From NCBI RefSeq assembly GCF_000686025.1, contig NZ_JMLQ01000001.1:806001-870000 (forward strand): a stretch of DNA of 64,000 nucleotides, written 5' to 3'. The number at the start of each line of letters is the position of its first letter. Positions within the stretch are counted from its first letter, which is position 1. The DNA is from Rhodococcus sp. UNC23MFCrub1.1 (lineage in GTDB: Bacteria > Actinomycetota > Actinomycetes > Mycobacteriales > Mycobacteriaceae). Below the pieces are notes generated by a model. The model did not search any database. It was not told the DNA's origin and was given only the letters and a program-made list of their open reading frames with translations. Position numbers and translations under genes: made by a program. Below are positions 34,302 through 41,889 of the stretch, one piece after another.

Positions 34302-35494
34302 GCGTCGTGCTCGCTCTCGGTGCGTCCCAACAGTTCCCGCAGCACTTCGGCGGTGTGCTCGCCGAGGTCCGGTCCGAGCGATCGGATGGGAACGGACGCG
34401 TGGCCGATGACGGGCACCACACCGACGAAACCCACGTCCACCGGAGTCTCACCACCGACGTCCACGGGGAACGTCTGAATCATGTTGCGCGCTCGGTACT
34501 GTGGATCCCGCACGATGTCGGCGGCCGTGTAGATGGGCCCCGACGGCACACCGGCCCGATCGAGCACCGCCAACGCCTCGTCGCGGGAGTGCAGCATGGT
34601 CCAGGCGGAGATGGCCGCGTCCAGTTCGTCCCGACGTCGCCAGCGGCCGGCGTTGGCAGACAGCTCGGGATCCGCGCCGAGATCCGGCCGACCGATCGTC
34701 TCCATGTAGCGCTGGAAGATGGCGTCGCCGTTGCCGGCGATGATGATCGAGTGACCGTCGTTGCACGGGTACGCATTCGAGGGCGCGATGCCTTCCATCC
34801 GCCCACCGGTGCGCTCGCGTTCCACTCCGTAGGCGAGGTAGTCGGGTACCAGCGATTCCATCATCGACAGAATCGACTCGTTGAGCGCGACGTCGATCGA
34901 GCGTTGCTCGAGCGAGAGCTCGCTCGACGCGGTCTGGCGTCGGAACAGAGCCATGACACAACCGAAGGCGGCGTAGAGGCCGGCGATGGAGTCACCGATC
35001 GACACTCCGACGCGAACCGGTGGTCGGTCGGGGTCGCCGACGAGGTTGCGAAATCCCCCGTAGGCCTCGGCGACGGCGGCGAAGCCCGGACGCTCGGCCA
35101 TCGGACCGGTCTGCCCGAAAGCGGAGATGCGGGTGATGATGAGATCGGGGTTCCTCTCGCTCAACCGCTCCGGCGAGAGTCCCCATTTCTCGAGAGTGCC
35201 GGGCCGAAAGTTCTCGAGCACGATGTCGCACTGCGCGGCGAGATCCAGCACGTCCTGCCGCCCCTGCTCGGTGCGCAGATCGAGCACGATCGACTTCTTG
35301 TTGCGGTTGATCGTCCGGTACAACATCGACGTGGTACCGGAATAGAGACGCCAGTTCCGGATCTCGTCGCCGGTGCCGGGTCGCTCGACCTTGATCACCT
35401 CCGCGCCGAAGTCCGCGAGCATGCGTCCCGCGGTCGGCGCGGCGATGTAGTTGCCGAGCTCCAGCACTCGAATGCCGGTCAGCGGTAGCGACAT
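34298..35494 (-). CDS. CaiB/BaiF family III CoA-transferase
   Basis: 398 residues. N-terminal LTGIRVLELGNYIAAPTAGR and GAEVIKVERPGTGDEIRNW are diagnostic, and the catalytic Asp lies in SIVLDLRTEQGRQD. GPMAERPGFAAVAEAYGG is also conserved. Moves CoA between carboxylates such as oxalate, carnitine or succinate-linked substrates; the actual acid is unknown. Middle gene of marR-CoA-transferase-dehydrogenase. Confidence 0.92.
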   Translation of the reverse strand: MSLPLTGIRVLELGNYIAAPTAGRMLADFGAEVIKVERPGTGDEIRNWRLYSGTTSMLYRTINRNKKSIVLDLRTEQGRQDVLDLAAQCDIVLENFRPGTLEKWGLSPERLSERNPDLIITRISAFGQTGPMAERPGFAAVAEAYGGFRNLVGDPDRPPVRVGVSIGDSIAGLYAAFGCVMALFRRQTASSELSLEQRSIDVALNESILSMMESLVPDYLAYGVERERTGGRMEGIAPSNAYPCNDGHSIIIAGNGDAIFQRYMETIGRPDLGADPELSANAGRWRRRDELDAAISAWTMLHSRDEALAVLDRAGVPSGPIYTAADIVRDPQYRARNMIQTFPVDVGGETPVDVGFVGVVPVIGHASVPIRSLGPDLGEHTAEVLRELLGRTESEHDA

Positions 35495-35507
35495 GGGGTC
35501 CTCTCCG

Positions 35508-36029
35508 TCAGTCCCGGTCGTCCGGGCGCACGTCCTGCTCGGGATACCGGTCCATCAGCATCCTGTGGACCGCCGGGTTCGCACCCGCGAGCACCCGGCC
35601 CGCGAGTCGCCCGAGCTCGAGTGCGTCCTCACGACCGAGGCGGTCGACAACCAGTTCTCGCACCTGCGCGACGTGACCGGGAGCCGCGCGACGAACGATC
35701 TCCATGCCCTCGTCGGTCAACGTCACCGCGGTCTGCCCACCGGGGCCTCCGCGTGGCCCCCGTTCGACCCACCCCCGCGACTCCATACGCGTGAGTGCGT
35801 GGGAGACCCGAGAAAGTGATCCTGCGGCGAAGGCAGCGATCTCACTCGTCGGCGAACTCCGACCAGGCGACTCGGACAGACCGGCCAGAAGCATGTATTC
35901 GAAGTGGTTGACCCCCGCGTCGTTCTTCAATTGCGAGTTCAGTACTGCGGGGAGCGCCTCGAGGAGGCCTGCGACCGCGAGCCACGCGCGTACCTCGTCG
36001 GGTCGCAGCCACTCGACGTCGTCGTTCAC
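35508..36029 (-). CDS. MarR-family regulator
   Basis: 173 residues with the MarR winged helix: NHFEYMLLAGLSES, TSEIAAFAAGSLSRVSHALTRMESRGWVER, GQTAVTLTDEG. First gene of the minus-strand operon, 13 nt before the CoA-transferase. Across its promoter lies the wreck of a flavin monooxygenase gene, which it may once have controlled; several CTTCAC half-sites lie in the shared gap. Confidence 0.9.
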   Translation of the reverse strand: MNDDVEWLRPDEVRAWLAVAGLLEALPAVLNSQLKNDAGVNHFEYMLLAGLSESPGRSSPTSEIAAFAAGSLSRVSHALTRMESRGWVERGPRGGPGGQTAVTLTDEGMEIVRRAAPGHVAQVRELVVDRLGREDALELGRLAGRVLAGANPAVHRMLMDRYPEQDVRPDDRD

Positions 36030-36053
36030 ACACCCAGCCTAGGTGTCGCGAAC

Positions 36054-36112
36054 CTTCACTACCCTCACGTGAAGATTCAACTCGACGACACCACAGAGTG
36101 TTGACACTTCAC
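36054..36112. promoter_or_regulatory. putative MarR operators
   Basis: CTTCAC (36054-36059) and GTGAAG (36069-36074) form an inverted repeat with a 9-nt spacer. A further CTTCAC is at 36106-36111, and AGTGTTGACACT (36097-36108) is an imperfect palindrome around a TTGACA -35-like box. All lie between the MarR start and the truncated monooxygenase. Confidence 0.5.
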
Positions 36113-36135
36113 TACATCGGCAGAACGGCACCGCG

Positions 36136-36314
36136 ATGCAGATCGGGATCGACAACTTCGTGTCTGCCGTCGCCGAGTACGACACCGGCCACCGCGTCAC
36201 CGCTCGCGAGCGGGTGGCGCATCTCTTGGACGGACCATGCTGCGGGGCATCGAGTTGCTCGGCACCGAGGTCGCGCCGCTGGTGAAGGCACGCGTGAGCG
36301 ATCGCCTCCGAGCA
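36136..36314 (+). pseudogene. remnant of an LLM-class (luciferase-like) flavin monooxygenase
   Basis: The first 32 codons read MQIGIDNFVSAVAEYDTGHR and on to RERVAHLL, the N-terminus of F420/FMN luciferase-like oxidoreductases (about 340 residues when whole). The next homologous stretch, in another frame from about 36237, reads MLRGIELLGTEVAPLVKARV, the C-terminus of the same family. About 300 central codons are missing. The reading frame of the N-terminal part closes at a TGA after 49 codons. This is therefore an internal deletion plus frameshift, not a small gene. Confidence 0.75.
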
Positions 36315-37319
36315 TCACGACCGGAGCGCCTCCGCAAGCATGGGCACCACGGTGTCGAGTGCGTACTGCAGCGAGAGCGCCGAGTTGGTGGAGTAGGACT
36401 TCGCCACCGCCGGGTCGTCGAACACGATCGCATGCCCCTGCGCCACGGCCGGGATGCTGCGGAACAGCGGGTTCTGCTCGATGTCCCGCGCAGTCTTGCC
36501 GATCGGGAACATGACGACGAGATCCGCGTCGAGCAGACCCAGCTGCTCGTCCGCGATCGGTACGGAGAACCGCACCGGGGTCATCGATGCGATGGTCGGG
36601 TTCTGCCGGAACCCGAGCCGCATCAGGAACTGCACCCGCTCGCTGTCCTCTATGTAGGCGCCGTAGCCGGTTCCGCTGAGGGCGCCCACCGTCACGGTCT
36701 TCTCTGCGAACTCCGGATGGTCCGCAGCGGCCGTGCGGAAGCCGTCGTCCAGCCCGGCGATCAGCTCGGCGCCCTTCTCGGGCACACCGAGCGCCGCGGC
36801 CACCATGGTGACCTGATCCTCGTAGGACGTCGTGTAGTTCTCCGCACCCTCCGGGATGCCGACGGTCGGCGCGATGGCCGCCAGCCGGTCGTGCCGGCCG
36901 ACGTCGCCCGAGCTCTTGGTGTCGAGGATCAGATCCGGCTCGAGTGCCGCCACGGCTTCGTAGGACGGTTCCAGGGTTCCGATGATCTCGGGTGGTGTGT
37001 CGTAGAGACCCTCCGCCCACGGACCGACGCCCTCTCCGCCGAAGTCGAGCCAGTCGCTGGCACCGACCGGCTGGACCCCGAGGGCCAATGCCGTCTCCGC
37101 GTCCCCCCACCCCAGCGCCACGACACGCGTCGGCGCCGACTCGAGGTCGACGGCGCCGAACGCGGTGTCGACCGTCGCTGGATAGACGCCGCCGGCCGCC
37201 GTCTGCGCCGCGTCGCGGCCGTCCTCGGTGGCGGCCGACGAGCACGACACGGTGAGGGCCACCGTCGCGACGAGTACAGGGATCAGTCGCCTCACGGGCG
37301 CACACACGGTGAGAAACAT
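36315..37319 (-). CDS. iron-siderophore ABC transporter substrate-binding lipoprotein
   Basis: 334 residues at most. Signal peptide with lipobox-like LTVSC, then a FhuD/FepB-type fold: RVVALGWGDAETALALGVQPVGAS, EAVAALEPDLIL, LDADLVVMFPIG. It binds a ferric siderophore outside the membrane and delivers it to a permease encoded elsewhere. An IdeR-type iron box overlaps the annotated ATG, so translation probably begins at GTG 37307 or 37295, which still leaves a full signal peptide. No transporter partner is adjacent. Confidence 0.88.
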   Translation of the reverse strand: MFLTVCAPVRRLIPVLVATVALTVSCSSAATEDGRDAAQTAAGGVYPATVDTAFGAVDLESAPTRVVALGWGDAETALALGVQPVGASDWLDFGGEGVGPWAEGLYDTPPEIIGTLEPSYEAVAALEPDLILDTKSSGDVGRHDRLAAIAPTVGIPEGAENYTTSYEDQVTMVAAALGVPEKGAELIAGLDDGFRTAAADHPEFAEKTVTVGALSGTGYGAYIEDSERVQFLMRLGFRQNPTIASMTPVRFSVPIADEQLGLLDADLVVMFPIGKTARDIEQNPLFRSIPAVAQGHAIVFDDPAVAKSYSTNSALSLQYALDTVVPMLAEALRS

Positions 37320-37337
37320 TGCGTTAGCCTAACCTCA
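37319..37337 (-). promoter_or_regulatory. IdeR/DtxR-type iron box
   Basis: On the minus strand TGAGGTTAGGCTAACGCAA matches the actinobacterial iron box TTAGGTTAGSCTAACCTAA at most positions, including the full GGTTAGGCTAAC centre. It touches the start of the siderophore-binding protein gene, so iron should repress that gene. Confidence 0.85.
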
Positions 37338-37471
37338 CCTGACGCCCACGGGCGCACTGCGATCCAGCTCACAATCTGCATCACCCCAGGTGAGACCCGT
37401 TCTCGACTGGTCGCCGAAAAATATCTCGGCAGATCGGTAATGAAATTCGGGATGGGCGCGATTCAGTAGAC

Positions 37472-37765
37472 ATGAGCATTGCAACCGACTTCGCCACCGC
37501 AGACGTCACGCGCAACCACGGTGCCGACACCGCCCACGACATCGACTCCATGCACGACGAGATCGAGCGTCTCGACGCCCAGATCCTGGCCGCAGTGGCA
37601 CGACGCACCGAGCTCACTCGCACTGTCGGCATGATGGAGCCCCGCTCGGCCGCATCGTCCGCACGCGAGATGTCGGTGCTCCAGCACTTCGGTGATCTCG
37701 GCCGCGAGGGCCGCACCCTCGGCATGCTCCTCCTGCGCATGGGCCGCGGACAGATCGCTCGCTAG
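37472..37765 (+). CDS. chorismate mutase, AroQ-delta (Rv0948c) type
   Basis: 97 residues; converts chorismate to prephenate. Helix 1 (SMHDEIERLDAQILAAVARRTEL) carries the family I-x-x-L-D and the active-site Arg, and the C-terminal LGMLLLRMGRGQIAR matches the mycobacterial intracellular mutase, which is weak alone and activated by DAHP synthase through exactly this C-terminal end. It lies divergent from the iron-regulated binding protein, but no iron box of its own is seen. Confidence 0.88.
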   Translation: MSIATDFATADVTRNHGADTAHDIDSMHDEIERLDAQILAAVARRTELTRTVGMMEPRSAASSAREMSVLQHFGDLGREGRTLGMLLLRMGRGQIAR

Positions 37766-37773
37766 TCCCGCCC

Positions 37774-37789
37774 GCGGTAGAACTACCGC
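37774..37789 (+). promoter_or_regulatory. 16-bp inverted repeat at the start of the paired SMR genes
   Basis: GCGGTAGAACTACCGC: two perfect 7-bp arms around AA, ending 4 nt before the GTG start. No Shine-Dalgarno sequence is visible. It may be an operator, or an RNA hairpin that covers the start. Confidence 0.55.
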
Positions 37790-37792
37790 ACG

Positions 37793-38122
37793 GTGTGGTT
37801 CCTTCTGGCGGCGGCCGTGGTGGCCGAAGTGTCCGCCACCCTGTCGCTCAAAGGTTCCGAGACCCGTCCCGTCCTCTACGTCGTGGTGATCATCGGTTAT
37901 CTGCTGGCCTTCGTCGGACTCGCGTCCGTACTGCGCCGCGGTATGGCCCTCGGTGTCGCCTACGGTATCTGGGGAGCAAGCGGTGTCGCTCTCACCGCCC
38001 TTCTCGCGTCAGCGCTCTTCGGTGAACCGCTGACCATCGTGATGGGTCTCGGAATCGGACTGGTCATCGTCGGTGTACTCCTCGTCGAGACCGGGTCCCA
38101 CCCCGCAGAGCGGGAACCGTGA
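37793..38122 (+). CDS. small multidrug resistance protein, first of a pair
   Basis: 109 residues, four helices, with the essential Glu in AAAVVAEVSATLSLKGSE and LGVAYGIWGASGVALTALLAS in helix 3. It overlaps a second SMR gene by ATGA. Such pairs (EbrAB, YkkCD, MdtIJ) work as heterodimers with the two subunits in opposite topology. Begins at a GTG directly followed by TGG; no ribosome site is seen. Confidence 0.9.
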   Translation: MWFLLAAAVVAEVSATLSLKGSETRPVLYVVVIIGYLLAFVGLASVLRRGMALGVAYGIWGASGVALTALLASALFGEPLTIVMGLGIGLVIVGVLLVETGSHPAEREP

Positions 38123-38448
38123 TGCAGTACCTCTTCCTCCTCGGCGCCATCCTCCTCGAGGTGTCGGCCACGCTGTCGCTCCGCGTGGCGGCCACCGGAC
38201 GCCCCGCGTTCTACGGGGTCGTCGCTCTCGGCTATCTCCTCGCGTTCGTCGCCCTGCTCGGTGCGCTCCGTTCGGGTCTGGCCCTGGGAGTGGCCTACGG
38301 CATCTGGGCCGCGTGCGGAGTCGCCCTCACCGCCGTGGCCTCCCGGTACCTCTTTCGAGAACCCCTGACCCGCCGCATGCTCGGCGGGATCGCATGCATC
38401 GTCGTCGGCGTCCTGCTCATCGAACTCGGTGCCGCGGCCGCTCGATGA
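38119..38448 (+). CDS. small multidrug resistance protein, second of a pair
   Basis: 109 residues, similar to its partner: LLGAILLEVSATLSLRVAAT with the essential Glu, GLALGVAYGIWAACGVALTA in helix 3. The loops of the two differ in charge (RRG/EREP against RSG/RRM), consistent with dual-topology heterodimers. Exports a cationic compound; which one is unknown. Confidence 0.9.
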   Translation: MMQYLFLLGAILLEVSATLSLRVAATGRPAFYGVVALGYLLAFVALLGALRSGLALGVAYGIWAACGVALTAVASRYLFREPLTRRMLGGIACIVVGVLLIELGAAAAR

Positions 38449-38461
38449 ACCTGCCGAGCAG

Positions 38462-40816
38462 TCAGTGCCCGGTGACGTCGAGTGCGGCCCGGACGATCGA
38501 GTCGGTGTCGATCTGATGGTGGCGGTACACCTCGTCGAGTGCGCCGACCTGACCGAACTCACTCACCCCGAGAGACGTGGACGGCACCCGATTCACCGTC
38601 GCCAGGAACGCGAGCGTGTGGGGATGACCGTCGAGGACCGTCACCATCGGCGTCGCCCGCTCTGCCGGCAGCAGATGATCGAGAATCCACGACTCCGCCT
38701 CGAGATGCCCCTGCCGTGCCTGGACCGCCCGATACAGCTCCCCCGGACTCGTGACGCACAGGACGTCGGCAGCGAGCCCGATCTGTTCGAGCCGCTCCGC
38801 CGCGGCGAGGGCCTCGGTGACCATTGCGCCCATCGCCGCGATGGTCACCACCGCACCGTCCCGCCGCACCAGCGGGTATCCCCCCGCGACCACCTGCCGC
38901 CGTCGGCGCTCCCGCGCCGCCGGATCCGCCGGAACGTTCGCCAGCGACTGATCGACCGGTCTGGTCGACAGGCGCAGATACGCCGACGTGCCGCCCGGGC
39001 GCCCCAACCGTCCGATCGCCGCCAGCAGCGTCCACTCGACGTCGATCGCGAACGCCGGTTCCCAGCTCACGCACCCGGGCTGCTCCAGACCGATCGACGG
39101 GGTCTTGATCGACTGGTGCGCACCACCTTCCGCCGCCAGGGTCACTCCCGAGGGGGTGCCGACGAGGATGGACTGTCCGCCTGCGTAGATGCCGTACGAC
39201 CACGGCTCGAGCGCGCGCTCGACGAACGGGTCGTACATGACTCCGATCGGGAACAGCGGCTCTCCCCACCGGCTCCACGTCGCACCGAGCTCGCCCATCA
39301 GTCCGACGAGGTTGGTCTCGGCGATGCCCAGTTCCATGTGTTGCCCCGTGGGGCTCTCGCGCCAGTGCATGATCGTCTCGGCGTCGTCACCGAACCAGTC
39401 GTGGCGTTCCGAGGAGGACCAGACGCCGACCTTGTTCACCCAGCCGCCGAGGTTGGTGGTGGAGCTGACGTCGGGACTGACGGTGACGACCCGCCGCGCG
39501 GCGTCCGGAGCCGCTCTGGTGAGGTCGAGCAGGACGCGACCGAGCGCGGCCTGTGTCGTCGCCGTTCCCTTGGGCGTGCGCCCGATGTCGGTGGGCACCG
39601 AGGGAGGCTCGGCCGTGTGTATCGGTTCCCGGCGCAGCCGGTCCGCGGTGTCCGCGCACACCCGCCCGGCCGGACTGTCGTCCGAGAATCGTGCCCAGGG
39701 CGCGTCGGGGTCGGTGCCCAGCGCGCCCGCGAGTTCGGCGTACTCCTCGACCGTCAGCAACGACGAGTGATTCTGCGGATGACCCTGCGTCGGCAACCCG
39801 AAGCCCTTGACGGTGTACGCGATGATCACGGTGGGACGGGTGTCGTCGATACGGGCGAACGCGGCGCGCAGTGCGGCGAGGTCGTGTCCGCCCAGGTTGC
39901 GGACGGCCTCCGTCAGAGCGGCATCGTCCAGATCGGCGACGAGGGCACGAATCCGTTCGGCACCGGGCCCGGCGCCGGGCAGTCGGGTGCGCAGTTCGTC
40001 CGCCGAGCAGCGCAGGAGGCGTTGGTACTCCGGGTTGGGCATGTCGACGATGCGTTCGCGCAGGGCCTCGCCGCCGGGACGGGCGAACAATGCGTCGAGA
40101 AGGGTGCCGAACGAGACCGTGACGACCTGCCAGCCGGCGGCGTCGAACATCTTCTCCAGCCGCCGCGCAGCGAAGTTCGGCACCACTCGATCCAGCGATT
40201 GGCGGTTCAGGTCGACGATCCACACGATCTCGCCGAGGTCGGCGATTCCCGGGTCGATCACCGCTTCCCACACCGCGCCCTCGTCCAGTTCGGCGTCGCC
40301 GACGAGCGAGTACTGCCGCCCCCGGAATCCGGTCGCTGTCCGGGCGTCGTCGTGCGCGTCACCGAAGGCGGCGTCGACGTAGCGGCGCGACATCGCGCCC
40401 CAGATCGGTGCGGTCGCTCCGATTCCCACGGACCCGGTGGAGTAGTCGACGGTGTCGGGGTCCTTGGCGCGCGAGGGGTAGGACTGCAGCCCGCCGTAGG
40501 ACCGCAGCGTCGTCAGGTACTTCTCGTCCAACTCACCGAGGAGGTAGTTGATCGCGTGCAGCACCGGAGACGCGTGCGGCTTGACCGACACCCGGTCCCC
40601 GGGCTGCAACTGTTCGAACCACAGGGAGGTCATGATCGACACCATCGACGCGCACGAGGCTTGGTGGCCTCCGACTTTGAGTCCGCTGGGGTTGGGCCGA
40701 ATTCGATTGGCGTGGTGGATCATCGAGGTCGACAGCCACAACACACGCTGTGCGATCTCCTCCAGGGTCTCCACCGTCTGTGGCGCTCGATCATCGACAT
40801 GCTCGTTGCTGGTCAT
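38462..40816 (-). CDS. AceE/transketolase-like thiamine-diphosphate enzyme
   Basis: 784 residues, homodimeric pyruvate dehydrogenase E1-type architecture but about 130 residues shorter than AceE. Present are KVGGHQASCASMVSIMT (GGH), the ThDP/magnesium site GDAELDEGAVWEA...DLNRQSLD, VIIAYTVKGFGLPTQGHPQNHS, and the pyrimidine domain with catalytic Glu in HMELGIAETNLVGLMGELG. No E2 or E3 gene is near, so it may use an E2 encoded elsewhere, or act as a 2-oxo-acid decarboxylase or carboligase. Stand-alone gene with a 314-bp upstream gap. Confidence 0.82.
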   Translation of the reverse strand: MTSNEHVDDRAPQTVETLEEIAQRVLWLSTSMIHHANRIRPNPSGLKVGGHQASCASMVSIMTSLWFEQLQPGDRVSVKPHASPVLHAINYLLGELDEKYLTTLRSYGGLQSYPSRAKDPDTVDYSTGSVGIGATAPIWGAMSRRYVDAAFGDAHDDARTATGFRGRQYSLVGDAELDEGAVWEAVIDPGIADLGEIVWIVDLNRQSLDRVVPNFAARRLEKMFDAAGWQVVTVSFGTLLDALFARPGGEALRERIVDMPNPEYQRLLRCSADELRTRLPGAGPGAERIRALVADLDDAALTEAVRNLGGHDLAALRAAFARIDDTRPTVIIAYTVKGFGLPTQGHPQNHSSLLTVEEYAELAGALGTDPDAPWARFSDDSPAGRVCADTADRLRREPIHTAEPPSVPTDIGRTPKGTATTQAALGRVLLDLTRAAPDAARRVVTVSPDVSSTTNLGGWVNKVGVWSSSERHDWFGDDAETIMHWRESPTGQHMELGIAETNLVGLMGELGATWSRWGEPLFPIGVMYDPFVERALEPWSYGIYAGGQSILVGTPSGVTLAAEGGAHQSIKTPSIGLEQPGCVSWEPAFAIDVEWTLLAAIGRLGRPGGTSAYLRLSTRPVDQSLANVPADPAARERRRRQVVAGGYPLVRRDGAVVTIAAMGAMVTEALAAAERLEQIGLAADVLCVTSPGELYRAVQARQGHLEAESWILDHLLPAERATPMVTVLDGHPHTLAFLATVNRVPSTSLGVSEFGQVGALDEVYRHHQIDTDSIVRAALDVTGH

Positions 40817-41130
40817 GGCGCTTCCCCCTCAGGACGTCATCTCCGGCTCGATGCTTCGCGGAGATCCCCAGGTGACCACGGTCTTGCCGACTGCGCAAGA
40901 TCCGGCTCCGCGACCGAGCATTCTGCGCACAGCACCGCATGTCGTCGTGGGTGTTCCGAGCGTGTCGACCACTCGGGTGACCGGCGACACCCGGTGAGTG
41001 GGCGCCCGTGTTCGAGGACACCGGCCGGATGTGGTGTGCGGAGCCGACGGACGGGTACACGATGAACGGCGAGACACACCCTCAGCTGCGGTCCACGAAC
41101 CGGTTACACGAACGCAGCGAAGGACGCCCC
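40817..41130. other. intergenic region between divergent genes
   Basis: The 314 bp separate the AceE-like gene and the GAF-ANTAR gene, which read away from each other. I see no coding signal, terminator or convincing palindrome in it; it should contain both promoters. A frame open from 41008 joins the GAF-ANTAR gene but its added residues look non-coding. Confidence 0.5.
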
Positions 41131-41853
41131 ATGGCATCGAACTCGGCCCGCGAGCCCCATCCACCAGACGAACGCGTCACGGGCGCCCTGCGGTCCGGAC
41201 GCACTGCGGAGACATGGCTGGCCGCGTGCGTGCAGTGGTGCCGGGCGGACGGAGCCGCCGTGGTGGCGGAATCGGCGGCCGATGCCGACGTCCGGCTCGT
41301 CACGTACGCGACGGACGACCTGGCGGAGCGGCTGGCCGACCTCCAGTACCTGCTCGGCTGCGGACCGCACACCGAGTCGATGGCGGGAGCGGGACACAGC
41401 CGACTCGATGTCGAGGACCCTGACCACGGCGTCCGCTGGACCACTCTCGTCGACGAATTGGCGACCCTCGGAGTCGTCGAGGTCGCGACGTTCCCCATCG
41501 GTGCACCCGCCACCCCCCTGGGAACGCTCCAGATGTACTGGCGTGGTCGACGCCGCAGCAGCACGCACTCCGACGCCGCCATCGCAGCGCTCGTGGAACG
41601 CCGCCCGGAGTTGCTTGCGCCGCGAGTTCCCCTGTGCGACGACCTGGACGGAGACACTGTCCTCACGGCCGTCGACGGCGGGCCCGACCACGGCTTCGAC
41701 CTGTCGACCGTGCACCTGGCGATCGGCGTGGTGGTCGCTCGGCACCACCTCGGCGTCCAGGCAGCGTCGGCACTGCTGCGAGCACAGGCCTACAGCGCTG
41801 GGACCACGGTCACCGAGCAGGCTCGACGGGTGCTGGACGACCAACGAGGCTGA
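41131..41853 (+). CDS. GAF-ANTAR transcription antitermination regulator
   Basis: 240 residues. GAF domain (about 20-150: DGAAVVAESAADADVRLVTYA, LQYLLGCGPHTESMAG, VATFPIGAPATPLGTLQMYW), then an ANTAR helix bundle (DLSTVHLAIGVVVARHHLGVQAASALLRAQAY). ANTAR proteins bind paired hairpins in nascent RNA to prevent termination; a GAF-ANTAR without kinase senses a small molecule. An AAGGA ribosome site precedes this ATG. RNA target unknown. Confidence 0.85.
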   Translation: MASNSAREPHPPDERVTGALRSGRTAETWLAACVQWCRADGAAVVAESAADADVRLVTYATDDLAERLADLQYLLGCGPHTESMAGAGHSRLDVEDPDHGVRWTTLVDELATLGVVEVATFPIGAPATPLGTLQMYWRGRRRSSTHSDAAIAALVERRPELLAPRVPLCDDLDGDTVLTAVDGGPDHGFDLSTVHLAIGVVVARHHLGVQAASALLRAQAYSAGTTVTEQARRVLDDQRG

Positions 41854-41889
41854 CGACCGTCGTCGCCGACACCCACTAGGCTCCCCTTC

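Noticed and set aside
36098-36514. 138-codon open frame upstream of the iron-binding protein
   Set aside because: The recognisable remnant of the monooxygenase is in other frames; this one is Ser/Arg/Pro-rich noise.
38429-41065. 878-codon open frame on the plus strand
   Set aside because: Antisense shadow of the AceE-like gene, which has clear catalytic motifs on the other strand.
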